Part shown: piece by piece, positions 15,575 to 22,225 of the stretch | Layout of the letters: the number at the start of each line of letters is the position of its first letter | Position numbering within the stretch: position 1 is the stretch's first letter | From: an uncultured Tessaracoccus sp. | GTDB lineage: Bacteria; Actinomycetota; Actinomycetes; Propionibacteriales; Propionibacteriaceae | NCBI RefSeq assembly: GCF_947255005.1 | Contig: NZ_CAMYFI010000037.1 | Location: 1-22,225, forward strand | Length of the DNA stretch: 22,225 nt | Reading direction: 5' to 3' | Translations under genes and position numbers: made by a program | Notes under the pieces: model-generated | The model's database searches: none | Seen by the model: only the letters and a program-made list of their open reading frames with translations | What the model was told of the DNA's origin: nothing

Positions 15575-15956
15575 TGTGTCTCGATCGGCCCTGCGGGCCT
15601 ACTCGACGACCGGGGAAGCGCCAGGTGGTTGAGTAGCGAGCGCAGCTCGCGTATCGAAACCGCGCACGAAACTTCATAATCCGTACGCAGATGCGATGAA
15701 GGGCCCGTTTTTGGGGTGTTTGGTCAATCTGCGTACGGATTGTGAAGATGTTCAATCGGTGCATCTCGATACGCGCCTGCGGCGCTACTCGATGGTCTGG
15801 GAGGGGTAGGTGCATCTCGATACGCGCCTCCGGCGCTACTCGATGATCGGGTGAGACGAGGCGCCCGTCGTCCACCGGTGGTTGAGTAGCGCCCGAAGGG
15901 CGCGTATCGAAACCCCGGTTGCGTCTCGATACGCGGCTTCGCCGCTACTCGACGAG
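15575..15956. repeat. REP-like repeat cluster 4
   Basis: Plus units are at 15627-15661 and 15880-15914 (GGTTGAGTAGCG...TATCGAAACC). Inverted units are at about 15575-15608 (degenerate), 15761-15795, 15812-15845 and 15921-15956. Palindromic copy 3 is embedded at 15672-15747. The two inverted units at 15761 and 15812 share near-identical flanks, which suggests tandem duplication. This fills the 0.5-kb gap between the convergent ends of fic and the CmpX-like gene; no gene is seen in it. Confidence 0.87.
15672..15747. repeat. 76-bp palindromic element, copy 3
   Basis: The left arm begins CTTCATAATCCGTACGCAG and the right arm ends TGCGTACGGATTGTGAAG; the 22-nt arms differ at 2 positions. The reverse complement of the centre begins GACCAAAC like copy 2, but the inner hairpin is replaced by a CCCCAAAAACGGG sequence. 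It follows REP unit 15627-15661 by 10 bp. Confidence 0.85.
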
Positions 15957-15987
15957 CGGAGCAGCAAGGACGCGGCGCCACCCAACT

Positions 15988-16020
15988 ATTGAGGGCGCCC
16001 CGTCGCGGGACGCCCTCAAT
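15988..16020 (-). terminator. Strong hairpin, terminator-like, after the CmpX-like gene
   Basis: ATTGAGGGCG and CGCCCTCAAT form a perfect 10-bp stem, extended inside by CCCG-TCG-CGGG. It begins 17 bp after the stop of the minus-strand gene at 16038. There is no clear U-tract on either side, so termination efficiency is uncertain. It could also act for the opposite strand. Confidence 0.6.
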
Positions 16021-16037
16021 CGTCGAAGCAGGTTAGA

Positions 16038-17330
16038 TCACTGCGCGGTGGGAGTGACCTCGTCCGACTTGGCCTCGAGCTTCGCGAGCTGGCGGGCAGC
16101 AGCGTCGCGGCCACCCAGACCGAACGCGAGCGCCGCAGCGGCGGCGCCACCGACGACAAGCGCGGCGAAGGCGAGGTTGATGATGGAATCAGCAATACCC
16201 ATGAACTGCAGGCCCATAGCCGAGAACAACACGATGGTGGCCACGCGGATGATGTGCGAGGCGGTGCCGCTGACGATCTTGGCCAGGAGGTTGGCGATGA
16301 ACACGCCGGCCAGGATCACGGCAGCACCGAAGAGGATGCGGCCGCCCAGCGAGAGGATGTTGTCCAGGATGCGGGTGATCGCCGCGAAGTTCAGCAGGTT
16401 GGCAGCAGCGACAGCGAAGAACAGGATGATCCCAACGCGAACGATGGTGGTGATCACCTTGACGGAATTCACCGAGCCGCGTTCGATGCCGAGGCCCTCG
16501 AGCTTCTCGTCGAGGTTCAGGCCCTCGAGGATCGGTTCCAGGATGTTGACGATGAAGTTCGCGATGACCACGCCGACAGCCAGAAGGATGCCGGCGCCGA
16601 TGATCAGCGGCAGCGCGTCGAGGAACAACGACAGCATGCGAGTGGCGGGGCCAGAAAGTGCCGGGATGCCGAGCACATCGAGTGCCGCGATAGAGACCAC
16701 AACGACGATGAGTGCGAACACCACGTTGCCGATGATGTCGGTGATGGAGCTGCGCTGCTGCGCAGGTCGCTGCTGCGGAGCGGCCATCTGCTGGTGCTGA
16801 CCCTGCTGAGGCTGACCCTGCTGCGGGTACGGCTGGCCCTGCGGAGCCTGCGCGGGCTGCGTTGCCGAGCGGTTGATCGGCGCATCGGAGACACGCTTAG
16901 CATCGGAGCCGAAGTTGGCGACGCGCTCGTCGAAGTGCGCAGCGTGGAGGGCTGTGACGAGAATCTGACGCACGACCTTCGCCAGCACATAGCCGATGAA
17001 GAAGATCAGGCCAGCACCGACGACCCCCGGCACCGCTTGCATGAAGCCGTTGAGCAGGCCCTGCAGCGGCGAAAGTACGCTGTCGAGGCTGAAGAGCGTG
17101 AGGACTGCGGTGAGACCCAGCAGCCAGATCAGCAGCGACACGATGGTGGCAAGCGAACCGGCGAGGCCCCTGCCGCCGTCTTCAGAGCGCTGCAAAAACG
17201 GGATCTTGACGAGCCACTTCGACAGCGCGCTCTTCACCAGAGATGCGATGATCCATGTAGCTAGGAGAATGACGATGGCGGCAACGATATTGAGCAGCAG
17301 GCTGCCCCAATCGATGTTCAGCGAATCCAT
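16038..17330 (-). CDS. CmpX-like mechanosensitive-type membrane protein (conserved TM helix family)
   Basis: The 430-residue membrane protein is built from repeated conserved-TM-helix units. Hydrophobic segments lie near residues 10-31, 57-81, 97-124, 196-218, 236-264, 292-313, 330-352 and 362-403. The C-terminus LAFGLGGRDAAARQLAK is the hallmark of this family, which is related to the pore region of small mechanosensitive channels. Residues about 156-194 form a Q/P/G-rich cytoplasm- or exterior-facing linker separating two halves. The ATG at 17330 is used: AAGAAGAG lies 11 nt upstream, and the longer frame to 17486 has an unsuitable N-terminus. Expected role: osmotic or membrane-tension response in the cytoplasmic membrane. 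It is a single gene that ends in a strong hairpin. Whether it forms a real channel is not shown. Confidence 0.85.
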   Translation of the reverse strand: MDSLNIDWGSLLLNIVAAIVILLATWIIASLVKSALSKWLVKIPFLQRSEDGGRGLAGSLATIVSLLIWLLGLTAVLTLFSLDSVLSPLQGLLNGFMQAVPGVVGAGLIFFIGYVLAKVVRQILVTALHAAHFDERVANFGSDAKRVSDAPINRSATQPAQAPQGQPYPQQGQPQQGQHQQMAAPQQRPAQQRSSITDIIGNVVFALIVVVVSIAALDVLGIPALSGPATRMLSLFLDALPLIIGAGILLAVGVVIANFIVNILEPILEGLNLDEKLEGLGIERGSVNSVKVITTIVRVGIILFFAVAAANLLNFAAITRILDNILSLGGRILFGAAVILAGVFIANLLAKIVSGTASHIIRVATIVLFSAMGLQFMGIADSIINLAFAALVVGGAAAAALAFGLGGRDAAARQLAKLEAKSDEVTPTAQ

Positions 17331-17494
17331 GTGTGTACTCACTCTTCTTGTGTGGTTGAAGATGGGTGGTGTCGCACTCCGGAATGGGCACGAACTCCAT
17401 CGACTACCCTTCAAGTTCTCGGAAACGGTGTCAAGGCCGGTCACATGAACTCTGGGTGAACGCAGCTGTCGGCAGCGGGTGACCACCGCAACGG

Positions 17495-17509
17495 TTCGCT
17501 GACAGCGAA
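17495..17509. other. 15-bp perfect inverted repeat after mobA
   Basis: TTCGCTG-A-CAGCGAA lies 27 bp beyond the mobA stop and 165 bp upstream of the CmpX-like start. It could be a weak terminator for the mod operon or an operator for the next gene. No T-run follows. Confidence 0.35.
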
Positions 17510-17535
17510 TATCTCAGCCCGTCGCGGCACGACAG

Positions 17536-18129
17536 TTACATGCGCGGGGCCTGTTCCCAACTTGTGAGATCGGCTGGGGTGTCCAAGTCGACGGGAACCG
17601 CTCGGCCAGGTTCCACCTCGACCAAGCGCAGGGGAGCGAGCACCCGTCGCAGCGGGGCGTGCTTGAGGTCTCCGAACGCGTCGATGGCACGCTGCAGCGC
17701 TGCTGTGCGGTACCAGCCCATGAGCCATTGCCAGCGCTCATTCGCGACGAGCGCCGCCCCGTCCACTTCCTCCGGCAGGCCCGTGCCTACCTCTCGCAGC
17801 CGGGAGGCCACGCGCGCCGCGTCGGGCAGGTCCACGCACAGCACCATCGTCCACGTGCTCGGATGCTCAATCGCAGCAAGTCCGGCCCCGAGCCCAGCAG
17901 TCGGCCCCGTGCCAGGAGGATCTTCGCGCGTGAGCACCACGCCGTGGGGCACCGCAGCATCACCGACGACCACGGTCTGCCGCGCGTCGCGCACGGCGTC
18001 GACGACGGTGTCGAGCAGGCGGGAGCCGTCGACGACGAGGTCAGCCTTCGACACCCCACCCATGCGCCTGCCGGCACCACCGGCGACGATGATGGCGTCG
18101 TAGTCGAGCGAAGGCGCGTGCATACCCAT
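17536..18129 (-). CDS. mobA: Molybdenum cofactor guanylyltransferase
   Basis: The 197-residue nucleotidyltransferase joins GMP from GTP to Mo-molybdopterin, making the guanine dinucleotide cofactor of DMSO-reductase-family enzymes. The signature IIVAGGAGRRMGG (13-25), followed by SKADLVVDG, is the GTP-binding loop (consensus LAGGxxxRMGxxK). LCVDLPDA supplies the metal-binding aspartate region, and the C-terminal half has the usual PVDLDTPADL ending. The start could be either of two ATGs (18129 or 18123); the first lies 5 bp after the modB stop, so the genes are translationally close. Finding mobA in a molybdate-uptake operon fits cofactor supply. Confidence 0.9.
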   Translation of the reverse strand: MGMHAPSLDYDAIIVAGGAGRRMGGVSKADLVVDGSRLLDTVVDAVRDARQTVVVGDAAVPHGVVLTREDPPGTGPTAGLGAGLAAIEHPSTWTMVLCVDLPDAARVASRLREVGTGLPEEVDGAALVANERWQWLMGWYRTAALQRAIDAFGDLKHAPLRRVLAPLRLVEVEPGRAVPVDLDTPADLTSWEQAPRM

Positions 18130-18134
18130 GCAGC

Positions 18135-18920
18135 TTACCGACGTCCCACCCGCCAGGTGTTCTGCCTCCCGGCAACGCACACGATCAACAGCGCCAGCGC
18201 AATGAGCACGACGGACAACGCGATGGCCGTGTCCGCATCCTGCTCGCGCAACAGATAGATCTCGAGGGGCAGCGTGCGTGTCACGCCCTGCAGCGACCCG
18301 GCGAACGTGAGCGTCGCACCGAACTCGCCGAGCGCCCGCGCAAACGACAACGCCGTTCCCGACGCAATCGCCGGCCACATGAGCGGCAACGTCACACGCC
18401 ACAACGTGCGCGTGGGCGACGCGCCCAGGCTGGCGGAGACGGCGTCGTACTCGGCGCCTTGCGTGCGAAGCGCACCCTCCAACGACGTGACGAGAAACGG
18501 CAACGCGACGAAGGTCTGCGCCATCACCACAGCCACCGTCGTGAAGCCCACCTGGATTCCAGCCACCTCGAGGAACTGCCCCACCAACCCGCGCCGACCG
18601 AAGGTGGTGAGCAGCGCCAGGCCCGCCACCACCGGAGGCAGCACCATCGGCACCGTCACCAGCGTGCGCACGACCGTACCCCACCACGCCTCACTTCGTG
18701 CCAACACGAGCGCCAACGGCACCCCAATCAGCAGCACGAGCACGGTCGAAATGCTGCAGGTGATGAGGCTCAGCCGGAGTGCGTCGAGCGCTCGCGCCGA
18801 GGTGAGCAGCGAAGGTAGCGCAGCCCAATCGGCACTCACCAGCAAACCGATCAGGGGTACGGCGAGCACCGCCACGCCGAGCGTGAACGGGGCAAACAGC
18901 CACCGAGGAAGTGGTTGCAT
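18135..18920 (-). CDS. modB: Molybdate ABC transporter permease
   Basis: The 261-residue inner-membrane permease has about six hydrophobic helices. The cytoplasmic EAA loop (GAEYDAVSASLGASPTRTLW, followed by RVTLPLMWPAI) contacts the transporter ATPase. ALGEFGATLTFAGS is typical of ModB. It forms the channel that receives molybdate from ModA. It starts 6 bp after the modA stop. The usual ATPase gene modC is absent downstream, where mobA is found instead. The ATPase must be encoded elsewhere or be shared with another transporter. Confidence 0.94.
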   Translation of the reverse strand: MQPLPRWLFAPFTLGVAVLAVPLIGLLVSADWAALPSLLTSARALDALRLSLITCSISTVLVLLIGVPLALVLARSEAWWGTVVRTLVTVPMVLPPVVAGLALLTTFGRRGLVGQFLEVAGIQVGFTTVAVVMAQTFVALPFLVTSLEGALRTQGAEYDAVSASLGASPTRTLWRVTLPLMWPAIASGTALSFARALGEFGATLTFAGSLQGVTRTLPLEIYLLREQDADTAIALSVVLIALALLIVCVAGRQNTWRVGRR

Positions 18921-18926
18921 GAACGA

Positions 18927-19673
18927 CTAGGGTGCAGGCGGGCCGAAACCGTAGTCGCTGAGCGTCTTCTGCCCGTCGCCAGTCACTTGCTCAATGAACG
19001 CGCGCGCCTTGGCGCTGTCACCACCGCGCACCGCGGCGATCCAGTAGGTGTTGGGATCGTTCTTCGCTTCCGGAATTTCAATGGTGTGCACCTTGTCGCC
19101 CGCGCCGGTCGCGTCGGTAGCGTAGACGAGCCCCGCATCGGCTTCACCCGCGGTGACCTTACCGAGCACGTTGGTAACGCTCGTCTCCTCAGAAACAGGC
19201 TTCAGGCTTATCCCGATGGCTTCCGCCAACCGGTTTGTGGCACCTCCGCACGGCACGTCGGCCGCGCACACGACGAGTTTCGCGCCGTCGAGTGACTCAT
19301 TGAGGCCAGTAACGCCAGCCGGGTTGTCGGACGGCGTGACGAGCACGAGCGTGTTGGTGGCGAACATCGTCGGTTCGCCGTCGATGAGATCCTTCTCGAC
19401 GGCCTTGTCCATGTTGCGTTTGTCAGCCGAGGCGAACACGTCGGCGGGCGCTCCGCCGGCGATCTGGTCAACCAGGCCGGACGAGCCGTCGAAGGAGAAG
19501 GAAACGTTGGAACCTTCGGCGATGTCCTCGAACGCCGCGTGCAGCGATGCCGCCGCGAACACGACGGTGTCGTCGGTCGCTGCGGGGGACTTGGACGCCT
19601 CAGGTGCTGAAGGCGTCGAAGCGCATCCTGCCAACAGCAAGAGCGCGGACGAGATAGCAAGGAAACGGCGCAT
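18927..19673 (-). CDS. modA: Molybdate-binding lipoprotein of the ABC transporter
   Basis: The 248-residue protein has a lipoprotein signal (MRRFLAISSALLLLAGC, lipidated C17). After a short linker it follows the ModA fold: VVFAAASLHAAFEDIA, FSFDGSSGLVDQIAGGAPADVFASAD, then GEADAGLVYATDA. It captures molybdate (or tungstate) outside the membrane. Its ATG overlaps the stop of the upstream regulator (TAATG), a sign of translational coupling, and GAGG lies just ahead. An in-frame upstream extension to 19793 is rejected because the signal peptide begins at this ATG. Confidence 0.95.
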   Translation of the reverse strand: MRRFLAISSALLLLAGCASTPSAPEASKSPAATDDTVVFAAASLHAAFEDIAEGSNVSFSFDGSSGLVDQIAGGAPADVFASADKRNMDKAVEKDLIDGEPTMFATNTLVLVTPSDNPAGVTGLNESLDGAKLVVCAADVPCGGATNRLAEAIGISLKPVSEETSVTNVLGKVTAGEADAGLVYATDATGAGDKVHTIEIPEAKNDPNTYWIAAVRGGDSAKARAFIEQVTGDGQKTLSDYGFGPPAP

Positions 19674-20074
19674 TATGCCTCGATCGTGACGTTGGTGGAC
19701 TTGATGACAGCGGTGGCGACGACGCCTGGCTCCAGGCCGAGCTCCTCTACCGCCTCGGTGGAAATGAGCGACACGACCCGGTAGGGCCCACACTGCAGCT
19801 CGACCTGGCTCATGACCTTATCGGAGGTCACTTTGACCACCAGGCCCGTGAAGTGGTTGCGCGCCGAGCGATGACCAGAGCGGGGGTCCAGTGCTGCCGG
19901 GTTGTGCGACGCTGCCTGTTCCTGCGCGAAGGTGGCAAGCGAGGCGCCGTCGATCACCAGCTTCCCGGAAGCGTCTTGTTGCGAGGCTACCCGGCCTGCA
20001 TCTGCCCAGCGACGCATGGTGTCATCCGACACCCCCAGGAGCTGAGCAGCTTGTGAAATCCGTATTTGCGACAT
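19673..20074 (-). CDS. HTH-Mop molybdate-responsive regulator
   Basis: The 133-residue protein joins a MerR/excisionase-like helix-turn-helix (MSQIRISQAAQLLGVSDDTM, then RRWADAGR) to a single Mop (TOBE-type) domain at about 70-133 (SARNHFTGLVVKVTSDKVMS, then QVELQCGPYRVVSLIS and AVIKSTNVTIE). Mop domains bind molybdate as oligomers, so this is probably the molybdate sensor of the mod operon, doing the job of ModE in a smaller protein. It is the first gene of the operon and overlaps modA by one base. The ATG at 20074 has no Shine-Dalgarno and lies 46 bp from the divergent mogA start, which suggests a leaderless transcript from a compact shared control region. An in-frame start at 20146 would overlap mogA and is rejected. 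Confidence 0.9.
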   Translation of the reverse strand: MSQIRISQAAQLLGVSDDTMRRWADAGRVASQQDASGKLVIDGASLATFAQEQAASHNPAALDPRSGHRSARNHFTGLVVKVTSDKVMSQVELQCGPYRVVSLISTEAVEELGLEPGVVATAVIKSTNVTIEA

Positions 20075-20120
20075 AAAGTGCAGGGTATCAGTCGCATGCG
20101 CGCAACGGTACTGTGGGGGC

Positions 20121-20606
20121 ATGCCGTATCGCGCACTGGTGATCACCTGCTCCGACCGAGCTCATGCGGGAGTCTATGCCGATCGCTCAGGCCCGACCAT
20201 CGTCGACGGACTCCGCGCGGCAGGCTTCGACGCGTCTGCCCCCACCGTCGTCCCCGACGACATCGACGCCATCGTCGGCGCCATCCGGCAGGCTGTGCGC
20301 GGCGGTGCCCGCGCGGTGGTCACGTGTGGAGGCACCGGCGTCGGTCCGCGAGACGTCACCGTCGAAGCCACGCGCGGCCTGCTCGACTACGAACTACCGG
20401 GCATCGCGGAGGTGCTGCGCCGCGTCGGGCCCCAGCCGCACGCCATGCTCTCGCGCGGCCTCGCGGGTATTGTTACCTGCGACGGCGTGCGAGCCGTGGT
20501 GGTAAACGCGCCGGGGTCGGTGGGAGGCGCCCGCGACACCGTAGAACACATCGTGCCCGCGCTCCAGCACCTCATCGATCAGCTCGATGGGGGAGACCAT
20601 GGATAA
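20121..20606 (+). CDS. mog: Molybdopterin adenylyltransferase MogA/MoaB
   Basis: The 161-residue protein activates molybdopterin with ATP before metal insertion. The family pattern is clear: ALVITCSDRAHAGVYADRSG at the N-terminus, TCGGTGVGPRDVT (68-80), DYELPGIAEVLR (89-100) and SRGLAGI (111-117), then VNAPGSVGGARD. The length fits the short MogA/MoaB type rather than MoeA. It is divergent from the regulator gene. TACTGT at 20109-20114 lies 6 bp before the ATG, so a leaderless message is possible, although GGGGG is also present. MogA and MoaB cannot be told apart from sequence alone. Confidence 0.92.
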   Translation: MPYRALVITCSDRAHAGVYADRSGPTIVDGLRAAGFDASAPTVVPDDIDAIVGAIRQAVRGGARAVVTCGGTGVGPRDVTVEATRGLLDYELPGIAEVLRRVGPQPHAMLSRGLAGIVTCDGVRAVVVNAPGSVGGARDTVEHIVPALQHLIDQLDGGDHG

Positions 20607-20613
20607 CAAGCAA

Positions 20614-20694
20614 TGTGCGACTGGGCGCACACCAGATGGTGATTTTGCCCTCGCAGAGGCGGTTTTTACGATCTGGTGTGCGCTCAGTCGAGCA
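20614..20694. repeat. 81-bp imperfect palindrome between mogA and moaA
   Basis: The arms 20614-20637 and 20671-20694 (24 nt) pair at 21 positions, with the shared core GCGCACACCAGAT and its complement. The 33-bp centre contains CCTC-GCA-GAGG followed by GGTTTTT. As RNA it would be one long hairpin ahead of moaA, 31 bp before its ATG. It could be a terminator or attenuator, a Moco-responsive leader, or a dispersed palindromic repeat. I could not match it to the Moco riboswitch consensus. Confidence 0.7.
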
Positions 20695-20725
20695 AACATG
20701 AATTATCCGGCTAAGCTTGCTCCCT

Positions 20726-21742
20726 ATGCTTGAGCTCAGGGACGCACACGCGCGCGTGGCCCGTGATCTACGGGTGTCCCTGACTGACCGTTGCAACCTT
20801 CGATGCGTGTACTGCATGCCTGCGGAGGGAATGCAATGGATCCCTCGCGACGAAACGCTCACCGACGATGAGATTGTGCGCCTCATCCGCGTGGGGGTGG
20901 AGCAGCTCGGCATCACGAAGGTGCGATTCACCGGCGGAGAGCCTCTCATCCGTCCGGGCCTCGCCAGCATCCTCGCCCGCGTGAAGCAGCTCCGACTTCC
21001 AGGTGGCACCGCACCAGAAACGGCGCTGACTACGAACGGCATCGGTCTCGCTGCCAGGGTGGAGGAGCTCCGCGACGCAGGCCTCGACCGCGTGAACATC
21101 TCCATCGATTCCCTCGATGAGGCACGTTACGCGCAGATGTCCAGACGCGACCGCCTCCCGGACGTGCTCGAAGCCATTGAAGCCGCCCACGCAGCGGGCC
21201 TGCGGCCGGTGAAGATCAACGCCGTCATCATGCGCGGCATCAACGAATCCGACGTGGTGCCCCTGGCGGAATTCGCCCTCAAAGGTGGCTACGAGCTGCG
21301 GTTCATCGAGCAGATGCCGCTTGGGCCGAAGGGCGAATGGAACCGGCACGACATGGTGACCGCACAGGAACTTCTCGACGTGCTCGGCACGCGCTTCCAA
21401 CTCTCACCCGCTGTCGAGCCACGCGGCGCCGCCCCGGCGGAGCTGTGGAGCGTCGCGCCCGACGACACCCAGCCCGGCGGACACATCGGCGTGATCGCAT
21501 CGGTCTCGCACCCGTTCTGCACCAGCTGCGACCGCACCAGGATCACGAGCGATGGCCAGATCCGCACCTGCCTGTTTTCGCGCACGGAGACGGACCTGCG
21601 CGCGCTGCTTCGTTCGGGGGCCGACGACGCTACGCTGGCGGAAACCTGGGCGGGCGCGCACCATCGTAAACCGAAGGCCCATGGCATTGACACGGACGAA
21701 TTCGAGCAGCCACAGCGTGGCATGAGCGCGATTGGAGGATGA
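20726..21742 (+). CDS. moaA: GTP 3',8-cyclase
   Basis: The 338-residue radical-SAM enzyme starts molybdopterin synthesis by converting GTP to 3',8-cyclo-GTP. The N-terminal cluster motif C23-x3-C27-x2-C30 (DRCNLRCVYCMP) binds the SAM cluster. VRFTGGEPLIRP is the SAM-contact loop. The C-terminal cluster motif is C265-x2-C268-x13-C282 (FCTSCDRTR...IRTC). The protein ends SAIGG, the conserved C-terminal GlyGly needed for activity. The ATG at 20726 is chosen over a TTG at 20717; no Shine-Dalgarno is visible. The partner moaC, which completes precursor Z, is not in the window. The stop abuts the moaD start. Confidence 0.96.
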   Translation: MLELRDAHARVARDLRVSLTDRCNLRCVYCMPAEGMQWIPRDETLTDDEIVRLIRVGVEQLGITKVRFTGGEPLIRPGLASILARVKQLRLPGGTAPETALTTNGIGLAARVEELRDAGLDRVNISIDSLDEARYAQMSRRDRLPDVLEAIEAAHAAGLRPVKINAVIMRGINESDVVPLAEFALKGGYELRFIEQMPLGPKGEWNRHDMVTAQELLDVLGTRFQLSPAVEPRGAAPAELWSVAPDDTQPGGHIGVIASVSHPFCTSCDRTRITSDGQIRTCLFSRTETDLRALLRSGADDATLAETWAGAHHRKPKAHGIDTDEFEQPQRGMSAIGG

Positions 21743-21976
21743 ATGCAGATCAGGTTCTTCGCAGGAGCCGCAGAGGCTGCGGGCGGTGACAGCCGCGAGG
21801 TCGACGCTGAGGGGCTCACTCTTGAAGCTCTGCGCGAGCAACTCGGCCAGGGCGACGAACGCCTCGCCCGGGTGCTGCAAGTTTGCACCTTCCTCGCCGA
21901 CGGGGAGCCCATCGCGAGCGGCTCGCTCGACGGGGTGGCTACCCTCGACGTCCTCCCACCCTTCGCCGGCGGGTAA
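21743..21976 (+). CDS. moaD: Molybdopterin synthase small subunit
   Basis: The 77-residue ubiquitin-like protein starts MQIRFFAGAAEAAG and ends LPPFAGG. The C-terminal GlyGly is adenylylated and then carries the thiocarboxylate sulfur donated to precursor Z in the complex with MoaE. The ATG directly follows the moaA stop (0 bp), with GGAGG inside the end of moaA. Confidence 0.94.
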   Translation: MQIRFFAGAAEAAGGDSREVDAEGLTLEALREQLGQGDERLARVLQVCTFLADGEPIASGSLDGVATLDVLPPFAGG

Positions 21977-21979
21977 TCC

Positions 21980-22225
21980 ATGGCCGCACGCATGGATGCC
22001 GCCGTCGTTGAGGTTACTATCGACGACGCGCGGCTCGAGGAATTCGCCGCCGACGATGCCGCCGGCGCAGTAGTGACGTTTCGAGGCGTAGTGCGCAACC
22101 ACGACGAGGGACGCGCGGTCACGGGCATTCGCTACGTCGGGCACCCGTCGGCTGATGCAGTGATGCGCCGCACCGTCGCCGAATTCCAGGAACGCGACGG
22201 TGTACACGCCATCGCGGCACACCAC
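21980..22225 (+). CDS. moaE: Molybdopterin synthase large subunit (5' part)
   Basis: The first 82 codons are present; the gene runs off the right edge. The segment AGAVVTFRGVVRNHDEGRAV, followed by RYVGHPSADAVM, matches the MoaE core, where the TFxGxVRxH motif and the HPxA region shape the active site shared with MoaD. A GHP in place of the usual YEAHP or YEGHP is minor. It begins 3 bp after the moaD stop. The active-site lysine region lies beyond the edge. Confidence 0.9.
   Translation, partial: MAARMDAAVVEVTIDDARLEEFAADDAAGAVVTFRGVVRNHDEGRAVTGIRYVGHPSADAVMRRTVAEFQERDGVHAIAAHH

Noticed and set aside
16254..17264. 336-codon plus-strand frame opposite the CmpX-like gene
   Set aside because: Low-complexity D/R/E/H-rich product caused by the opposite-strand codons of a hydrophobic protein.
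18130..18687. Upstream extension of the mobA frame to 18687
   Set aside because: The extension overlaps modB and is G/A/R/V/H-rich without domain content; the GTP-binding loop starts just after the ATG at 18129.
20614..20725. Moco riboswitch upstream of moaA
   Set aside because: Location and structure are suggestive, but I could not align the conserved Moco motif; kept only as an unclassified palindrome.

Overview
The window is high-GC DNA with GTG starts, several apparently leaderless genes and actinobacterial-style families (IS481 transposase, HTH-Mop regulator of molybdate genes, CmpX-like membrane protein). It reads as the chromosome of an actinomycete, possibly a member of the Propionibacteriaceae. 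That placement is a guess from gene style, because no rRNA or other phylogenetic marker is present.

Layout. (1) 1-103: 5' end of a zinc-dependent (threonine-type) dehydrogenase on the minus strand. (2) 130-390: a cluster of short REP-like repeats plus a 76-bp palindromic element. (3) 499-6460: a restriction-modification island. A 1604-residue single-chain Type ISP-like enzyme (Mrr-type nuclease, helicase and N6-adenine methylase in one polypeptide) is divergent from an unknown 312-residue gene. It is followed by a frameshifted HTH remnant and a second repeat cluster (6841-7160) with another copy of the palindromic element. (4) 7293-10911: a minus-strand sugar or polyol cassette, FGGY kinase then GpsA-like dehydrogenase then DeoR repressor, with a promoter and a perfect palindromic operator candidate ahead of the kinase. 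(5) 11382-15525: a decayed accessory region with an ankyrin-type fragment, a complete IS481-family element (11741-12837, 6-bp target duplication), a 5'-truncated fic pseudogene, a small acidic unknown protein and an intact class II-like Fic protein. (6) 15575-16020: a third cluster of REP units with a third palindromic element, then a terminator-like hairpin. (7) 16038-17330: a CmpX-like conserved-TM-helix membrane protein. (8) 17536-22225: a molybdate and molybdenum cofactor locus. On the minus strand lie HTH-Mop regulator, modA, modB and mobA; divergently on the plus strand lie mogA/moaB, moaA, moaD and the start of moaE.

How the genes work together. The last 5 kb forms a coherent system: molybdate sensing, uptake (ModA lipoprotein and ModB permease; no ModC ATPase here), precursor Z synthesis (MoaA), sulfur transfer (MoaD/MoaE), adenylylation (MogA/MoaB) and guanylylation (MobA). 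moaC and moeA are not in the window. The kinase, dehydrogenase and DeoR genes look like a self-contained catabolic unit whose substrate cannot be read from sequence. The remainder is accessory DNA: restriction-modification, Fic genes, an insertion sequence and repeat clusters.

The least explained signals are the three-copy palindromic element that always sits just after a REP unit, the transposase whose stop codon comes from its target site, and the 81-bp near-palindrome between mogA and moaA. I did not find a convincing new multi-gene system. The closest candidates are the polyol cassette and the unknown gene divergent from the Type ISP enzyme.
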